Shown piece after piece: positions 45,217 through 53,587 of a DNA stretch of 64,000 nt (the first letter of the stretch is position 1; every line of letters starts with the position of its first letter). The position numbers and the translations under genes were made by a program. Source of the stretch: Bacteroidia bacterium (GTDB lineage Bacteria; Bacteroidota; Bacteroidia; CAILMK01; JBBDIG01); contig JBBDIG010000033.1 of NCBI GenBank assembly GCA_040880525.1, positions 57,454-121,453 of the forward strand. Direction: 5' to 3'. The notes below the pieces were generated by a model. It saw nothing but the letters and a program-made list of their open reading frames with translations. It ran no database searches and had not been told where the DNA came from.

Positions 45217-45621
45217 TTAATTAAACCGTCCGTCAGAATTTTCCTTCTTCAAGTCTTTGGAGAACTGCTTATACGGCAGCCAGATAAAGTTCCCGCCTCT
45301 TTCGGTGATCAGAAATATGCAGATATATTTTTTGGGATCTTTATAAATTTCCCTGAAGTCTTTTTCCCGCTGTTCTTCCACCAGCCCTTTTTCCAGCAAT
45401 TCCTCAAGAATGGAGGCATTGATCGTCCATTCCCGCTCCAGTTCGTCTTTGTCCAGGATCACTTCACCAAGATCTACCTGATATTGATGCGCCACAAAAA
45501 TGGGATACTGCGAAATATTCTCCTTCAGTACGTCCATTGCCACCTCATATATTACATCATTGTAAAATTCAATATCCTGGCGGAGCGAATCTAAAAGCGG
45601 ATGTGATGGTTTGCCCTTCAT
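45217..45621 (-). CDS. Conserved hypothetical protein downstream of rlmD
   Basis: A 134-residue, charged, probably cytosolic protein with mixed alpha/beta character (LRQDIEFYNDVIYEVAMDVL, LEELLEKGLVEEQREK, YICIFLITERGGNFIWLP). I do not recognise a domain. Its ATG overlaps the rlmD stop codon (ATGA), so it is translationally coupled to that methyltransferase gene. A role near RNA modification is only a guess from position. Confidence 0.72.
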   Translation of the reverse strand: MKGKPSHPLLDSLRQDIEFYNDVIYEVAMDVLKENISQYPIFVAHQYQVDLGEVILDKDELEREWTINASILEELLEKGLVEEQREKDFREIYKDPKKYICIFLITERGGNFIWLPYKQFSKDLKKENSDGRFN

Positions 45622-47027
45622 TTTCTTTTCAACAAAACTATATTTTCAATGTGATCTGTGTGCGGAAACATATCCACAGGTTGTACCTGTATCACTTCAT
45701 AAAGTTCAGCAAGTGGAGCAATATCCCGCGCCTGCGTATCAGGATTGCATGAGATGTAAACGATTCTGGGAGGGAGCAGTTCAGCAATGGCTTTCACGGC
45801 TGTAGGATGCATTCCTGACCGTGGCGGATCAATCATCAGCACATCAGGTGCGGCATATTTCGCCACAAATTCTGGTTTCAGCAAATCCTCTACAGTTCCG
45901 GCCACAAACTCCACATTGGAAATGTCATTTAGCGCGGCATTTCTTTTTGCGTCTTCTACGGCTTCCGTCACGGTTTCTATGCCGATCACGTGCTTAGCCT
46001 TTTGCGCCATAAAGAGCGAAATGCTGCCCACTCCGCAATAAAGATCATATACAATCTCGGCAGGCTGCAAGGCCGCCATATCCAGGGCTTTTTGATACAG
46101 CACCTGTGCCTGCCGCGTATTGGTCTGAAAAAAGGATTTAGGCCCCAGCCGGAATTTCAGGCCTGAGATCTCCTCAGTTAAATATGGATTTCCCCAGATC
46201 AGTTCATGCTCCTGATCATAGAGCGTATCATTTAATTTATTATTTACAACCAAATACAAAGAAGTGACCTTCGGAAACTTTATCCTTATAAAGTCGCTGA
46301 GCTTTTGTTGATTTTCTTCCTGCCGTTCATTTACCACCAGGATCACCATTACTTCCGAGGTCTCAGCGGTTTTCACGATGAGAGAGCGGAGAAAGCCTTT
46401 TTTAGCGACAACGTCATAAAATTCCATTTCCTGAGCGGTGGCGAAATCGCGCACTGCAAGCCTGATGGCATTGGAGGGTTCAGGCTGCAGATGGCAATGC
46501 TCAATATTAAGTACCTTATCATACCGTCCCGGAATATGAAACCCGAGGCCATTACGGTCGAATACGGTTTCGCTGCTCGCAGTTTCTTCATTTGTGAGCC
46601 ACCTTAAATTGCTGAATCCAAAGTCGAGACGGTTCCGGTAATATCGGGTTTCTACCGCAGGAATAATCGGGGATATAGCTGGTAAGGCAATTTTGCCTAT
46701 GCGACTGAGCGCATTCTCCACTTTTTTCTGCTTAAAAAAGAGCTGCGCCTGGTAGTCCATGTTTTGCAGCTTGCAGCCTCCGCAAGTGCCAAAGTGACTG
46801 CAAAAGGGTTCGGTCCTGTGTTCTGAATACTTGTGGAAGAAGACCGGCCTGCCCTCAAAAAAGGATTTCTTTTTACGGGTAATTTTTATGTCTACTTCAT
46901 CCCCGGGAACGGTATTGTTTACCAGAAAGACGAAACCATTCTGCTTAGCGATATTTCTCCCTTTCAAGCCAAGGTCAACAACAGGTACGTTTTTATAGAT
47001 ACGCTTCTTCTGGGCGTTTGAGGCCAT
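45618..47027 (-). CDS. rlmD: 23S rRNA (uracil-5-)-methyltransferase, RlmD/RumA type
   Basis: SAM-dependent enzyme making 5-methyluridine in 23S rRNA (or tRNA in some relatives). 469 residues: N-terminal TRAM domain, iron-sulfur cysteines in CSHFGTCGGCKLQ and a fourth in EHCHLQPEP, methyltransferase core with DLYCGVGSISL, DPPRSGMHP, and catalytic cysteine in YISCNPDTQARD. All landmarks are present. Whether the target is U1939, U747 or tRNA U54 cannot be told without a tree. Confidence 0.93.
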   Translation of the reverse strand: MASNAQKKRIYKNVPVVDLGLKGRNIAKQNGFVFLVNNTVPGDEVDIKITRKKKSFFEGRPVFFHKYSEHRTEPFCSHFGTCGGCKLQNMDYQAQLFFKQKKVENALSRIGKIALPAISPIIPAVETRYYRNRLDFGFSNLRWLTNEETASSETVFDRNGLGFHIPGRYDKVLNIEHCHLQPEPSNAIRLAVRDFATAQEMEFYDVVAKKGFLRSLIVKTAETSEVMVILVVNERQEENQQKLSDFIRIKFPKVTSLYLVVNNKLNDTLYDQEHELIWGNPYLTEEISGLKFRLGPKSFFQTNTRQAQVLYQKALDMAALQPAEIVYDLYCGVGSISLFMAQKAKHVIGIETVTEAVEDAKRNAALNDISNVEFVAGTVEDLLKPEFVAKYAAPDVLMIDPPRSGMHPTAVKAIAELLPPRIVYISCNPDTQARDIAPLAELYEVIQVQPVDMFPHTDHIENIVLLKRK

Positions 47028-47064
47028 GTGGGAGGTGCGTTACAAAAGGGGAGAAGAAGAGCGA

Positions 47065-47562
47065 TTAGTCAGCTATCGGTTGGCTATCAAGCTTTGCGTG
47101 GGCTTCCTTCACGCGGGTAAGGATCGCCTTAAAACTGGCGGCATCTTTATACCCTACTTCAATAGTGATCTGGCGTTCTTTAGGGAAAATGAAAAAGGTG
47201 GTAGGATAACCGAATCGTTGATTATTTCCCAGCATGGCCAGAAGTTGAGGGCCTGATACTTCTTCTCCATTTACATTATAGGTACCATCTTTTTCAGGAT
47301 TGAACTTTATAGGAATGAAGTCAGCCTCGATGAGTTCCATCACTTCGCTGTTGGCATAGGTGTCGCGATCCATTCTTTTGCACCAGCCGCACCAATCTGT
47401 ATAAACATCTATCAACGCTATCTTATTGGTTTCTTCCGCCTTATCATAGCCTTCGTTCCATCCGAACCAATTCAGTTCCTCAGCAGGATTGGAAACAGGG
47501 GGCGTGAAGGACAAAGTGAGAGAAGAAATGAGGAGTAGCGAAAGCGTATACACCAGTTTCAT
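47065..47562 (-). CDS. Exported thioredoxin-like protein (CGWC motif)
   Basis: A 165-residue periplasmic thioredoxin-fold protein. Signal peptide (LVYTLSLLLISSLTLSF), then IDVYTDWCGWCKRMDRDTY with the redox pair Cys-Gly-Trp-Cys, and a cis-proline region (RFGYPTTFFIF). The family is DUF255/thioredoxin_7-like and is involved in disulfide reduction or cytochrome maturation in relatives. Full length. Separate unit from rlmD, 37 bp upstream of its start on the same strand, so cotranscription is possible. Confidence 0.9.
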   Translation of the reverse strand: MKLVYTLSLLLISSLTLSFTPPVSNPAEELNWFGWNEGYDKAEETNKIALIDVYTDWCGWCKRMDRDTYANSEVMELIEADFIPIKFNPEKDGTYNVNGEEVSGPQLLAMLGNNQRFGYPTTFFIFPKERQITIEVGYKDAASFKAILTRVKEAHAKLDSQPIAD

Positions 47563-47653
47563 ATTGTTGATTCTTTTAATTTAGAAATTCATTTTGTCAA
47601 AGACTATTCCAAAGGAAGGAGGATGGCCGATGTTTTAGAAGGACGTCAGAAAC

Positions 47654-48064
47654 TTATTCACCGTTGTACTCCACAAAATTATTCTGTGTTTCAAAAAGCA
47701 CAATCTTCAATTCCAACTTTGGATCAAATTTTTTGCGAAGACGGTTCCAGATAACCCAGGCAAAATTTTCTGTGGATGGGATCAGGCCTTTAAAGTCATC
47801 ATTATCCAGGTTCAGGTTGGTATGGTCAAAACGATCAGTTATTTCCTCGCGGATCACAGTGCTCACTTTTTTCAGATCCACCAGGTAGCCCGTCTTCGGA
47901 TCCACTTCTCCCGCAAGTTTTACAATGAGTGTATAGTTATGGCCATGATAATTCGGATTCGCACATTTCCCATAAAATGCCAGGTTTTGCTCCTCACTCC
48001 ATTCAGGATTGTACAGCCGGTGAGCCGCATTAAAATATTCCTTTCTTCCGATTGTTATTCGCAT
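47654..48064 (-). CDS. queD: 6-pyruvoyl-tetrahydropterin synthase family protein (QueD-like)
   Basis: 136-residue T-fold enzyme acting on dihydroneopterin triphosphate, either to 6-carboxytetrahydropterin (queuosine pathway) or pyruvoyl-tetrahydropterin. Zinc ligands: His in FNAAHRLY and HGHNY; the catalytic cysteine in GKCANPNYHGHNY; the FDHTNLNLD motif and PSTENFAW; a C-terminal acidic substrate anchor in VLFETQNN. I prefer QueD by size and phylum habit, but it has a long insert after AAHRL like some PTPS enzymes. Confidence 0.88.
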   Translation of the reverse strand: MRITIGRKEYFNAAHRLYNPEWSEEQNLAFYGKCANPNYHGHNYTLIVKLAGEVDPKTGYLVDLKKVSTVIREEITDRFDHTNLNLDNDDFKGLIPSTENFAWVIWNRLRKKFDPKLELKIVLFETQNNFVEYNGE

Positions 48065-48068
48065 CCTG

Positions 48069-48076
48069 CAAAATTA
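48069..48076 (-). promoter_or_regulatory. -7 element TAATTTTG, four bases before the queD-like ATG
   Basis: On the minus strand, TAATTTTG is followed by CAGG and then ATG. If it is used, the transcript would begin at or near the start codon (leaderless or nearly so). Confidence 0.45.
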
Positions 48077-48197
48077 CCAAGTTCAGATACTTTATTTATT
48101 AAAATGAAAAATCAAAGTCAACAATTTGCTGCGCTTGCGGCTTATTTTTTGACCGGGCCGGTCTTACACAGACGGCAGAGAACAAATTGCTTTTCTT

Positions 48198-48205
48198 TAT
48201 TTTTG
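48198..48205 (+). promoter_or_regulatory. Bacteroidota -7 element TATTTTTG for ispH
   Basis: 20 bp before the ispH ATG; no clear -33 element. Confidence 0.5.
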
Positions 48206-48225
48206 CGTCTTTAAAATAAGCATTT

Positions 48226-49083
48226 ATGGAAGGTTCATTGAATCTTAAAGTTGCAATTGACGACAATTCGGGTTTTTGCTTTGGAGTGGTTTACGCCATT
48301 CAGATGGCCGAAGATTATCTGGATGCCCATGGCTATCTCTACTGCCTGGGCGATATTGTTCATAATGATGAGGAAGTGGAGCGCCTGAAAAAACGGGGGC
48401 TTATTACGATTGACCATGAGCAGTTCCGAAACCTGCGCAGCGAACGCGTCCTGATACGGGCGCATGGTGAACCCCCGGAAACATATCGGATAGCGCTGGA
48501 AAACGATATTGAACTGATTGATGCATCCTGCCCCGTGGTACTGAAGCTACAGCACAGAGTGAAGGAAAGCTTTGACAGCAAAGCTTCTCCAATTTTCATT
48601 TATGGGAAACACGGCCATGCAGAAGTGGCCGGGCTTAAAGGTCAGACCAACGAAGAGGCAGTTGTATTTCAGGATATTTCTGAACTTGAAAATATTGACC
48701 TTCCTGAAAGTGCCACGCTCTTTAGCCAAACTACCAAGAACACGGAAACACTTTATGAGATCCGGGACTATTTTAAGAAGCGGGGAGTGGAGCTGAAATT
48801 TAATGATACTATATGCAGGCAGGTATCAAATCGGGATGTGTTGCTCCGTGATTTCGTCCAGAAATATGACAAGATCGTCTTTGTGGCCGGCACTAAATCT
48901 TCCAATGGCAAAGTGCTATTTAATGTGTGCAAAAAATTTAACAGCCACAGCCACTTCGTCAGCAGCTCCGATGAAATTGAAAAATCCTGGTTTAGCAGTA
49001 ATGAGTCAGTAGGAATTTGCGGAGCTACTTCCACGCCCATGTGGTTGATGGAAGAAGTAAAACAATGCCTTCAGAAGTTCTGA
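48226..49083 (+). CDS. ispH: 4-hydroxy-3-methylbut-2-enyl diphosphate reductase
   Basis: Final step of the MEP isoprenoid pathway, giving IPP and DMAPP; cytosolic [4Fe-4S] enzyme. 285 residues. The three cluster cysteines are seen: Cys18 in SGFCFGV, one in DASCPVV and one in TICRQVSNRD. GHAEVAGLKGQ and GICGATSTP complete the signature. Divergent from queD with 161 bp between. Confidence 0.96.
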   Translation: MEGSLNLKVAIDDNSGFCFGVVYAIQMAEDYLDAHGYLYCLGDIVHNDEEVERLKKRGLITIDHEQFRNLRSERVLIRAHGEPPETYRIALENDIELIDASCPVVLKLQHRVKESFDSKASPIFIYGKHGHAEVAGLKGQTNEEAVVFQDISELENIDLPESATLFSQTTKNTETLYEIRDYFKKRGVELKFNDTICRQVSNRDVLLRDFVQKYDKIVFVAGTKSSNGKVLFNVCKKFNSHSHFVSSSDEIEKSWFSSNESVGICGATSTPMWLMEEVKQCLQKF

Positions 49084-49247
49084 ATAAAGGATTGGTAATC
49101 TGTTCCTGTTAAAATAATTCGCGGATTAATTCTGCCATTTTCACTTCTTTTTCGGGTATTTAAAAAAGATATTTCCCTGAACAATTATAGTTCATGGCCG
49201 TTTTGCTATTGTATTTAAATTATTTTTTAAACACAAAAATATTAATC

Positions 49248-49703
49248 ATGCAAAAGGAACAGAAAAAAGCCGTGGATAAATTGAACGATCTCGTTCAAAT
49301 ATGTAACGATGGAAGGAAGGGATATCTGGATGCTGCTGAAAATGTCGAAGATGGAAACCTTAAGACCATCTTTCGCAGTGCAGGCCAGCAACGGACGGAA
49401 TTAGCCGCACAACTTCAGAATGAAATTACAAAGTTAGGTGGCGCACCTGCTCATGAGGGTGATACCCAGGGAGTGCTCCACCGAATATGGATGGATGTGC
49501 GTTCTGCTTTTGCAGGAAACGATAACGAAGCCGTACTGAAGGAAGTGGAACGTGGAGAAGAAACTGCCGTTGAACATTACTCAGAGGCTATTGATACACT
49601 TGAGGTTCCGGAATACCTGAAGGATACGTTGAGACAGCAGCAGAGCAAGATTCAGCAAACCCTGAACGAGGTGAGAAAAATCAAAAGTACCGTAGCCTCG
49701 TAA
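49248..49703 (+). CDS. DUF2383 four-helix-bundle protein (PA2169-like)
   Basis: 151-residue soluble helical protein. The ATG at 49248 is chosen; an upstream in-frame ATG at 49194 adds a hydrophobic stretch coded by AT-rich leader DNA, unlike the family. Motifs: LNDLVQICNDGRKGYLDAAENV, RTELAAQLQNEITKLGG, and GEETAVEHYSEAIDT with ferritin-like spacing of acidic and His residues. Function unknown; relatives are often stress-linked. A clear terminator follows. Confidence 0.88.
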   Translation: MQKEQKKAVDKLNDLVQICNDGRKGYLDAAENVEDGNLKTIFRSAGQQRTELAAQLQNEITKLGGAPAHEGDTQGVLHRIWMDVRSAFAGNDNEAVLKEVERGEETAVEHYSEAIDTLEVPEYLKDTLRQQQSKIQQTLNEVRKIKSTVAS

Positions 49704-49743
49704 AGAAAGAAATTTTTTGTTGTTAATGAATGATTAGGAATTC

Positions 49744-49780
49744 AACCCCGTTTCGGTAAAGCCTGGAGCGGGGTTTTTTA
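49744..49780 (+). terminator. Rho-independent terminator after the DUF2383 gene
   Basis: AACCCCG (49744-49750) / CGGGGTT (49769-49775), continuing into TTTTTA. 40 bp after the stop codon. Confidence 0.8.
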
Positions 49781-49830
49781 TTGCCGTGGCGTATAAAAAT
49801 AATTTGATTCTGATAAATCCTCTTTTCTGA

Positions 49831-50853
49831 TTAATCTGCCCACACCTTTGTTCCTTCCGTGCAGTTGCTGCAAATGTCAATTTCGCTGCGGCTTTTAAGG
49901 AGCGCTTTCCTGAAATTCTGATAAGGCTCGCTTTGCCATATCTGCCCGAACGGCTTATCGTTCAGGTCTCCCATCCTGTGCTCAGCGTCCTTGTCAAAGC
50001 AGCAGGGGACTACTTTACCGTCCCAGGTAAAAACGCAGCTATGCCAGAGCCGCCAGCAGTGGTTCATCAGTTTATTCTTAATACCAAAAGTTCCGTCCTT
50101 CAGTTTTTTATAGCGGGAATATTTCGGGTTTTCCGGCATCAGGTCGTTGCCATGTTTATAGCTGTAAAGCTGAGCCGTCTTGAACTTGACCTCATCCACG
50201 CCCATTTCCACTGCCAGCTTTTTTACATCCTCCACCTGATGCTCGTTCGGTTTCACCACCAGGTATTGAAAAATAATATGAGGCGTTTTGCTCCGCAGCT
50301 TCTTTTTCCATTTCACAATATTTTGCGTGCCTTCCAAAACCTTGTTCAATTGTCCTCCTTTGCGGTATTGTTCATAAACGTGCTGGGAAGTGCCGTCAAT
50401 GGAAATAATAAGCCGCGAAAGGCCTGATTCAATGGTTTTCCGGGCATTGTCATCATCAAGGTAATGGGCGTTGGTAGAGGTAGCCACATACATTTTTTGC
50501 CGTGCTGCGTGCGCTACCATTTCATAGAAATGCGGATTGAGATAAGGCTCGCCCTGGAAATACAGCGTGAGGTAAAGCGTTTGCCGCTGCAACTGCCCGA
50601 TGATATTTTGGAACATTTCAGGCTGCAACATTCCCGTTGGGCGGTCGAAGGCGCGCAGGCCGCTTGGGCATTCCGGGCAGCGCAGATTGCAGGAGGTAGT
50701 CGGCTCAATGGAAATGCTGATAGGCTTGCCGGCCTGCCACGGCTGGCCACTGATGCGGGAAAGGTAATAGCTGCCCAGTACTTTGGCGCCATTCCACGCA
50801 CGGGCAGGCGTCATTTTACTGAGGAAATTGAGACTGTCATTGAGTGTGGGCAT
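49831..50853 (-). CDS. Radical SAM protein with SPASM domain
   Basis: 340 residues from the ATG at 50853. The radical SAM cluster motif C55-N-L-R-C59-P-E-C62 is followed by the SAM-binding barrel (FQGEPYLN, STNAHYLDDDN, IISIDGTSQHVYEQYRKGG), and the SPASM cysteines come at the end (CWRLWHSC, VVPCCFDKD, CSNC), for one or two extra Fe-S clusters. Family members modify peptides or sugars; no precursor peptide gene is beside it. An in-frame GTG at 50934 would add 27 residues, but a -7 element lies in that extension. Confidence 0.87.
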   Translation of the reverse strand: MPTLNDSLNFLSKMTPARAWNGAKVLGSYYLSRISGQPWQAGKPISISIEPTTSCNLRCPECPSGLRAFDRPTGMLQPEMFQNIIGQLQRQTLYLTLYFQGEPYLNPHFYEMVAHAARQKMYVATSTNAHYLDDDNARKTIESGLSRLIISIDGTSQHVYEQYRKGGQLNKVLEGTQNIVKWKKKLRSKTPHIIFQYLVVKPNEHQVEDVKKLAVEMGVDEVKFKTAQLYSYKHGNDLMPENPKYSRYKKLKDGTFGIKNKLMNHCWRLWHSCVFTWDGKVVPCCFDKDAEHRMGDLNDKPFGQIWQSEPYQNFRKALLKSRSEIDICSNCTEGTKVWAD

Positions 50854-50859
50854 CGGGAG

Positions 50860-50867
50860 CAAAGGTA
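50860..50867 (-). promoter_or_regulatory. -7 element TACCTTTG, six bases before the radical SAM ATG
   Basis: On the minus strand, TACCTTTG is followed by CTCCCG and ATG (50853). If used, it gives a leaderless transcript and rules out the upstream GTG. Confidence 0.45.
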
Positions 50868-51231
50868 GGGTCTTATTAGCCCCAAACCGGGGATCGGTTA
50901 TAAAGGCAACGGTATTAAAACCTCTTTGTCTCACTTATTATCCTTTATCCTAACGAATTAATTGTGGTCTGTGATAAAGCGGATTCAAGAAATAACGGTT
51001 GCAGCTTTTATATTGAATTCGTCACATAGCCCGCTGTTTAAACTGTAGGAATGGTGATTGAGTATAGGCCAACTATTTTATAAATTTATTTAAAAGGTAG
51101 GAGTTTATTAATAAAAGCGATATCCAAGAACAAGTCTGTACCCTGATTTATTGAAATAAGCATCCTATTGTATTTCTTAAATATTCTAAGGAAAATTTTA
51201 CCAGAGATACTTTAGAGCAATTCAATGACCT
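50868..51231. other. AT-rich spacer upstream of the radical SAM gene
   Basis: About 360 bp, the part nearest 50868 being the in-frame GTG extension. I see no gene, RNA, repeat or terminator after bshC. Confidence 0.55.
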
Positions 51232-52815
51232 TTACTCCTCCAATATCACCACATCTTGCGCGAGCGGATCAAGATTTTCAAACAAGGCATCAAACCACTC
51301 TTGCCCGTATTGCAGGTAAAAGGTAATAAAATTGGCCTGGCGTTCCTGGAATGTGCCGTTTGGATAAAATTCAGAATAAATTAAATCAATTTCCGCCACT
51401 TCCTTTTCGTTCAGCTTTTTCAGGTGACGGTTTAGCTTTTCCAGAAAATGATCCATGCCCTTGATGTATTCGGTGGTATGTTTCACAATAAATGAATGCA
51501 CATCAGCATCAAGCCTGGCAGAGCGGTCGCGCGCACTGGTAAAAAGTGCAGCGGCCTCCAATACTTCCCGCTCAAGTACTTCTGTCTGCGCAGCTTGCTT
51601 TACATGTTTACGCACTAACTGATCTCTGTGCATGAAAAAATCGCGGGGTGCAAGGTTTAATTTAATAATCTTTTTTAGCACGCGTTTCCGCACCGTAAGC
51701 ACGGAGTTTCTTAACATCAATTGAGGGAAGAAAACTTTGTGATGATCAAATACGCGTTTTAACTCAAACCAGTAAGCGATTTCATTGGTACCGCCAATGT
51801 ATGCAAGGTTGGGCAGAACCATCTCCTGATATATTGGCCGCATGGCCACATTGGGGCTAAATCGCTCCGGATATTTTTCTATTTCCTTTTCAAGCGTTTC
51901 CTGCGTCCAGCTTACGTCAGCGTGCAATACTTTCCAAATTCCCTCATGCTCCACTATTCTTTCCCGCAAATCTTTTTGCAGATAAAAAAAATTAATTTCA
52001 CGCGGGTTTACCGGCAACTTATACTTTTTAGCCAGTTCCTCTTTTGTTTTATTTATGAGTTGCTCATTCACGTCACTGAACATATCCGCCTTCATTACCG
52101 GTATAAGCACGGACTTAAGTTTATTGTCATCCGCATCCAGAATTACCAGACCATGACCTTTAAATAGGTTTTGTACCAAATAGCGATGGGCAGCGGCCAG
52201 GGTCTCATGTTCCAAATAGGCTTTTTGGAAAAGTTGCATAAGCTCCTGTCCTAATGGTTCCTGCATCTCAGGTTCCAGTTTGTCCAGCAGTGGTTTAAGC
52301 GTAGAAGGTGACAGTGAACCTACTTTGCCTTTTGCATCCAGCTCCCAGCGCCAATTCTTTCCAAAGAGATTCACTTCGCTGATTTCCTCAAAATCATGAT
52401 CTTCCGTAGCCATCCAATAAACCGGCACGAAATCCTGTTCAGGAAAAGCGTGCTTCAGCTTTTTTGAATAATTGATGGTGGAAATGATTTTATAAATAAA
52501 AAAGAGAAACCCTGTAAATATATTGAGTTGATGGCCGGTGGTAACCGTAAATGTGCTGTCGTTTTGTAATAATTGAATTTGCTTCTCAACGTCAGGATGC
52601 TCTGGAAGCAAGTCCTTATATTGCTCTTTCAGTACTTGCGCCAGCGCCTGCCGGTCAACCGGATGTGGGGGCCGTTCGGCAATAGCCTGGGCCGCTCCGG
52701 TCAGTTCGGGCTTGAAGCTGTGATACGGCCGGAGAAATGGGTCATCCCGGAGATAGTCAAGAATAATATCCCTGATGATGGAGGTATCCGGGTAGGGGAT
52801 TGTCTCTTTTTTCAC
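51232..52815 (-). CDS. bshC: Bacillithiol biosynthesis cysteine-adding enzyme BshC
   Basis: Adds cysteine to GlcN-malate in the last step of bacillithiol synthesis. 527 residues, GTG start. Family features: TVTTGHQLNIFTGFLFFIYKI near residue 92, VPVYWMATEDHDFEEI, a Rossmann-like core, YIGGTNEIAYWFELKRVF and a C-terminal coiled coil (EFY-F-NG). The cells therefore probably use bacillithiol as a low-molecular-weight thiol; bshA and bshB are not in the window. It lies 120 bp after lolA on the same strand. Confidence 0.95.
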   Translation of the reverse strand: MKKETIPYPDTSIIRDIILDYLRDDPFLRPYHSFKPELTGAAQAIAERPPHPVDRQALAQVLKEQYKDLLPEHPDVEKQIQLLQNDSTFTVTTGHQLNIFTGFLFFIYKIISTINYSKKLKHAFPEQDFVPVYWMATEDHDFEEISEVNLFGKNWRWELDAKGKVGSLSPSTLKPLLDKLEPEMQEPLGQELMQLFQKAYLEHETLAAAHRYLVQNLFKGHGLVILDADDNKLKSVLIPVMKADMFSDVNEQLINKTKEELAKKYKLPVNPREINFFYLQKDLRERIVEHEGIWKVLHADVSWTQETLEKEIEKYPERFSPNVAMRPIYQEMVLPNLAYIGGTNEIAYWFELKRVFDHHKVFFPQLMLRNSVLTVRKRVLKKIIKLNLAPRDFFMHRDQLVRKHVKQAAQTEVLEREVLEAAALFTSARDRSARLDADVHSFIVKHTTEYIKGMDHFLEKLNRHLKKLNEKEVAEIDLIYSEFYPNGTFQERQANFITFYLQYGQEWFDALFENLDPLAQDVVILEE

Positions 52816-52935
52816 AATGCAAAAATGAGGATTTCTACGGAGCCAGGTAGTGGAAGGATAAATCTCTGGCGATCAATGAAACTGAGTATCCGGAGAGCAA
52901 TCATGGAAAACTCAGAAGGGAGAATAGCAGGTCTT

Positions 52936-53580
52936 TTATCTCAGATCTACAACCGTTACTCCGGGATGTTTTTGCGTCTCAAAACGAAAGAAGGACTCGT
53001 CTAATGATACGTTAGGTGTGAAACTGGTAATTTCATAAGTATAAAGATTGCCACTCTTTTCATAGATTACCGTCCTGACAAGTTCCTTTTTATTTTTATC
53101 TATTGAGATCTTAATTTTAAAATAAGACTCTTCCTTGTTATTAGGAGTAAGTTCAATAACCTGCAGAGTGCGGTCACCTTCTTTTTTTTCTTCTACAAAT
53201 CTGTAGAGGAAATCTTTATCATAAATCATAAAAAGCTCATTGGGCTTAATCTCCATATCGTCCGGGCGATATTTATCAACCTGCACCTCGTTGACATCTT
53301 TGAGGTAAGTCCACATATTCACATTATCGCTCATGATCATCTGGTCTCCAAAAGAGAGCTTAAACATATCATTTTTGAGGTATATTGTGCCGGTTTGCTC
53401 TTCCTTAAAATCATCCGATTTCATCTCAAGGATGTACCTGAAATCTGCCTTGATCGTCTTGAAATTTTTATATTTTTTGCTGAGTTCATTGAGGATTTGT
53501 TCAGCTTTTACATCTTTCTGCGAAAGAGCAGGAGTGACGGCCAGGAACAAAGCGAAAAGTGTGTGCAGTAAGGCTTTCAT
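52936..53580 (-). CDS. lolA: Outer-membrane lipoprotein carrier protein LolA
   Basis: 214-residue periplasmic chaperone that ferries lipoproteins to the outer membrane. Signal peptide (LLHTLFALFLAVTPALSQ), then the open-barrel fold: FKTIKADFRYILEM, GTIYLKNDMFKLSFGDQMIMSD, WTYLKDVNEVQVD, ESYFKIKISID and VSLDESFFRF. It starts 7 bp after the ftsK stop, and the ftsK-lolA order is kept across Bacteroidota. The many lipoproteins in the window would be its clients. Confidence 0.93.
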   Translation of the reverse strand: MKALLHTLFALFLAVTPALSQKDVKAEQILNELSKKYKNFKTIKADFRYILEMKSDDFKEEQTGTIYLKNDMFKLSFGDQMIMSDNVNMWTYLKDVNEVQVDKYRPDDMEIKPNELFMIYDKDFLYRFVEEKKEGDRTLQVIELTPNNKEESYFKIKISIDKNKKELVRTVIYEKSGNLYTYEITSFTPNVSLDESFFRFETQKHPGVTVVDLR

Positions 53581-53587
53581 AAAGACT

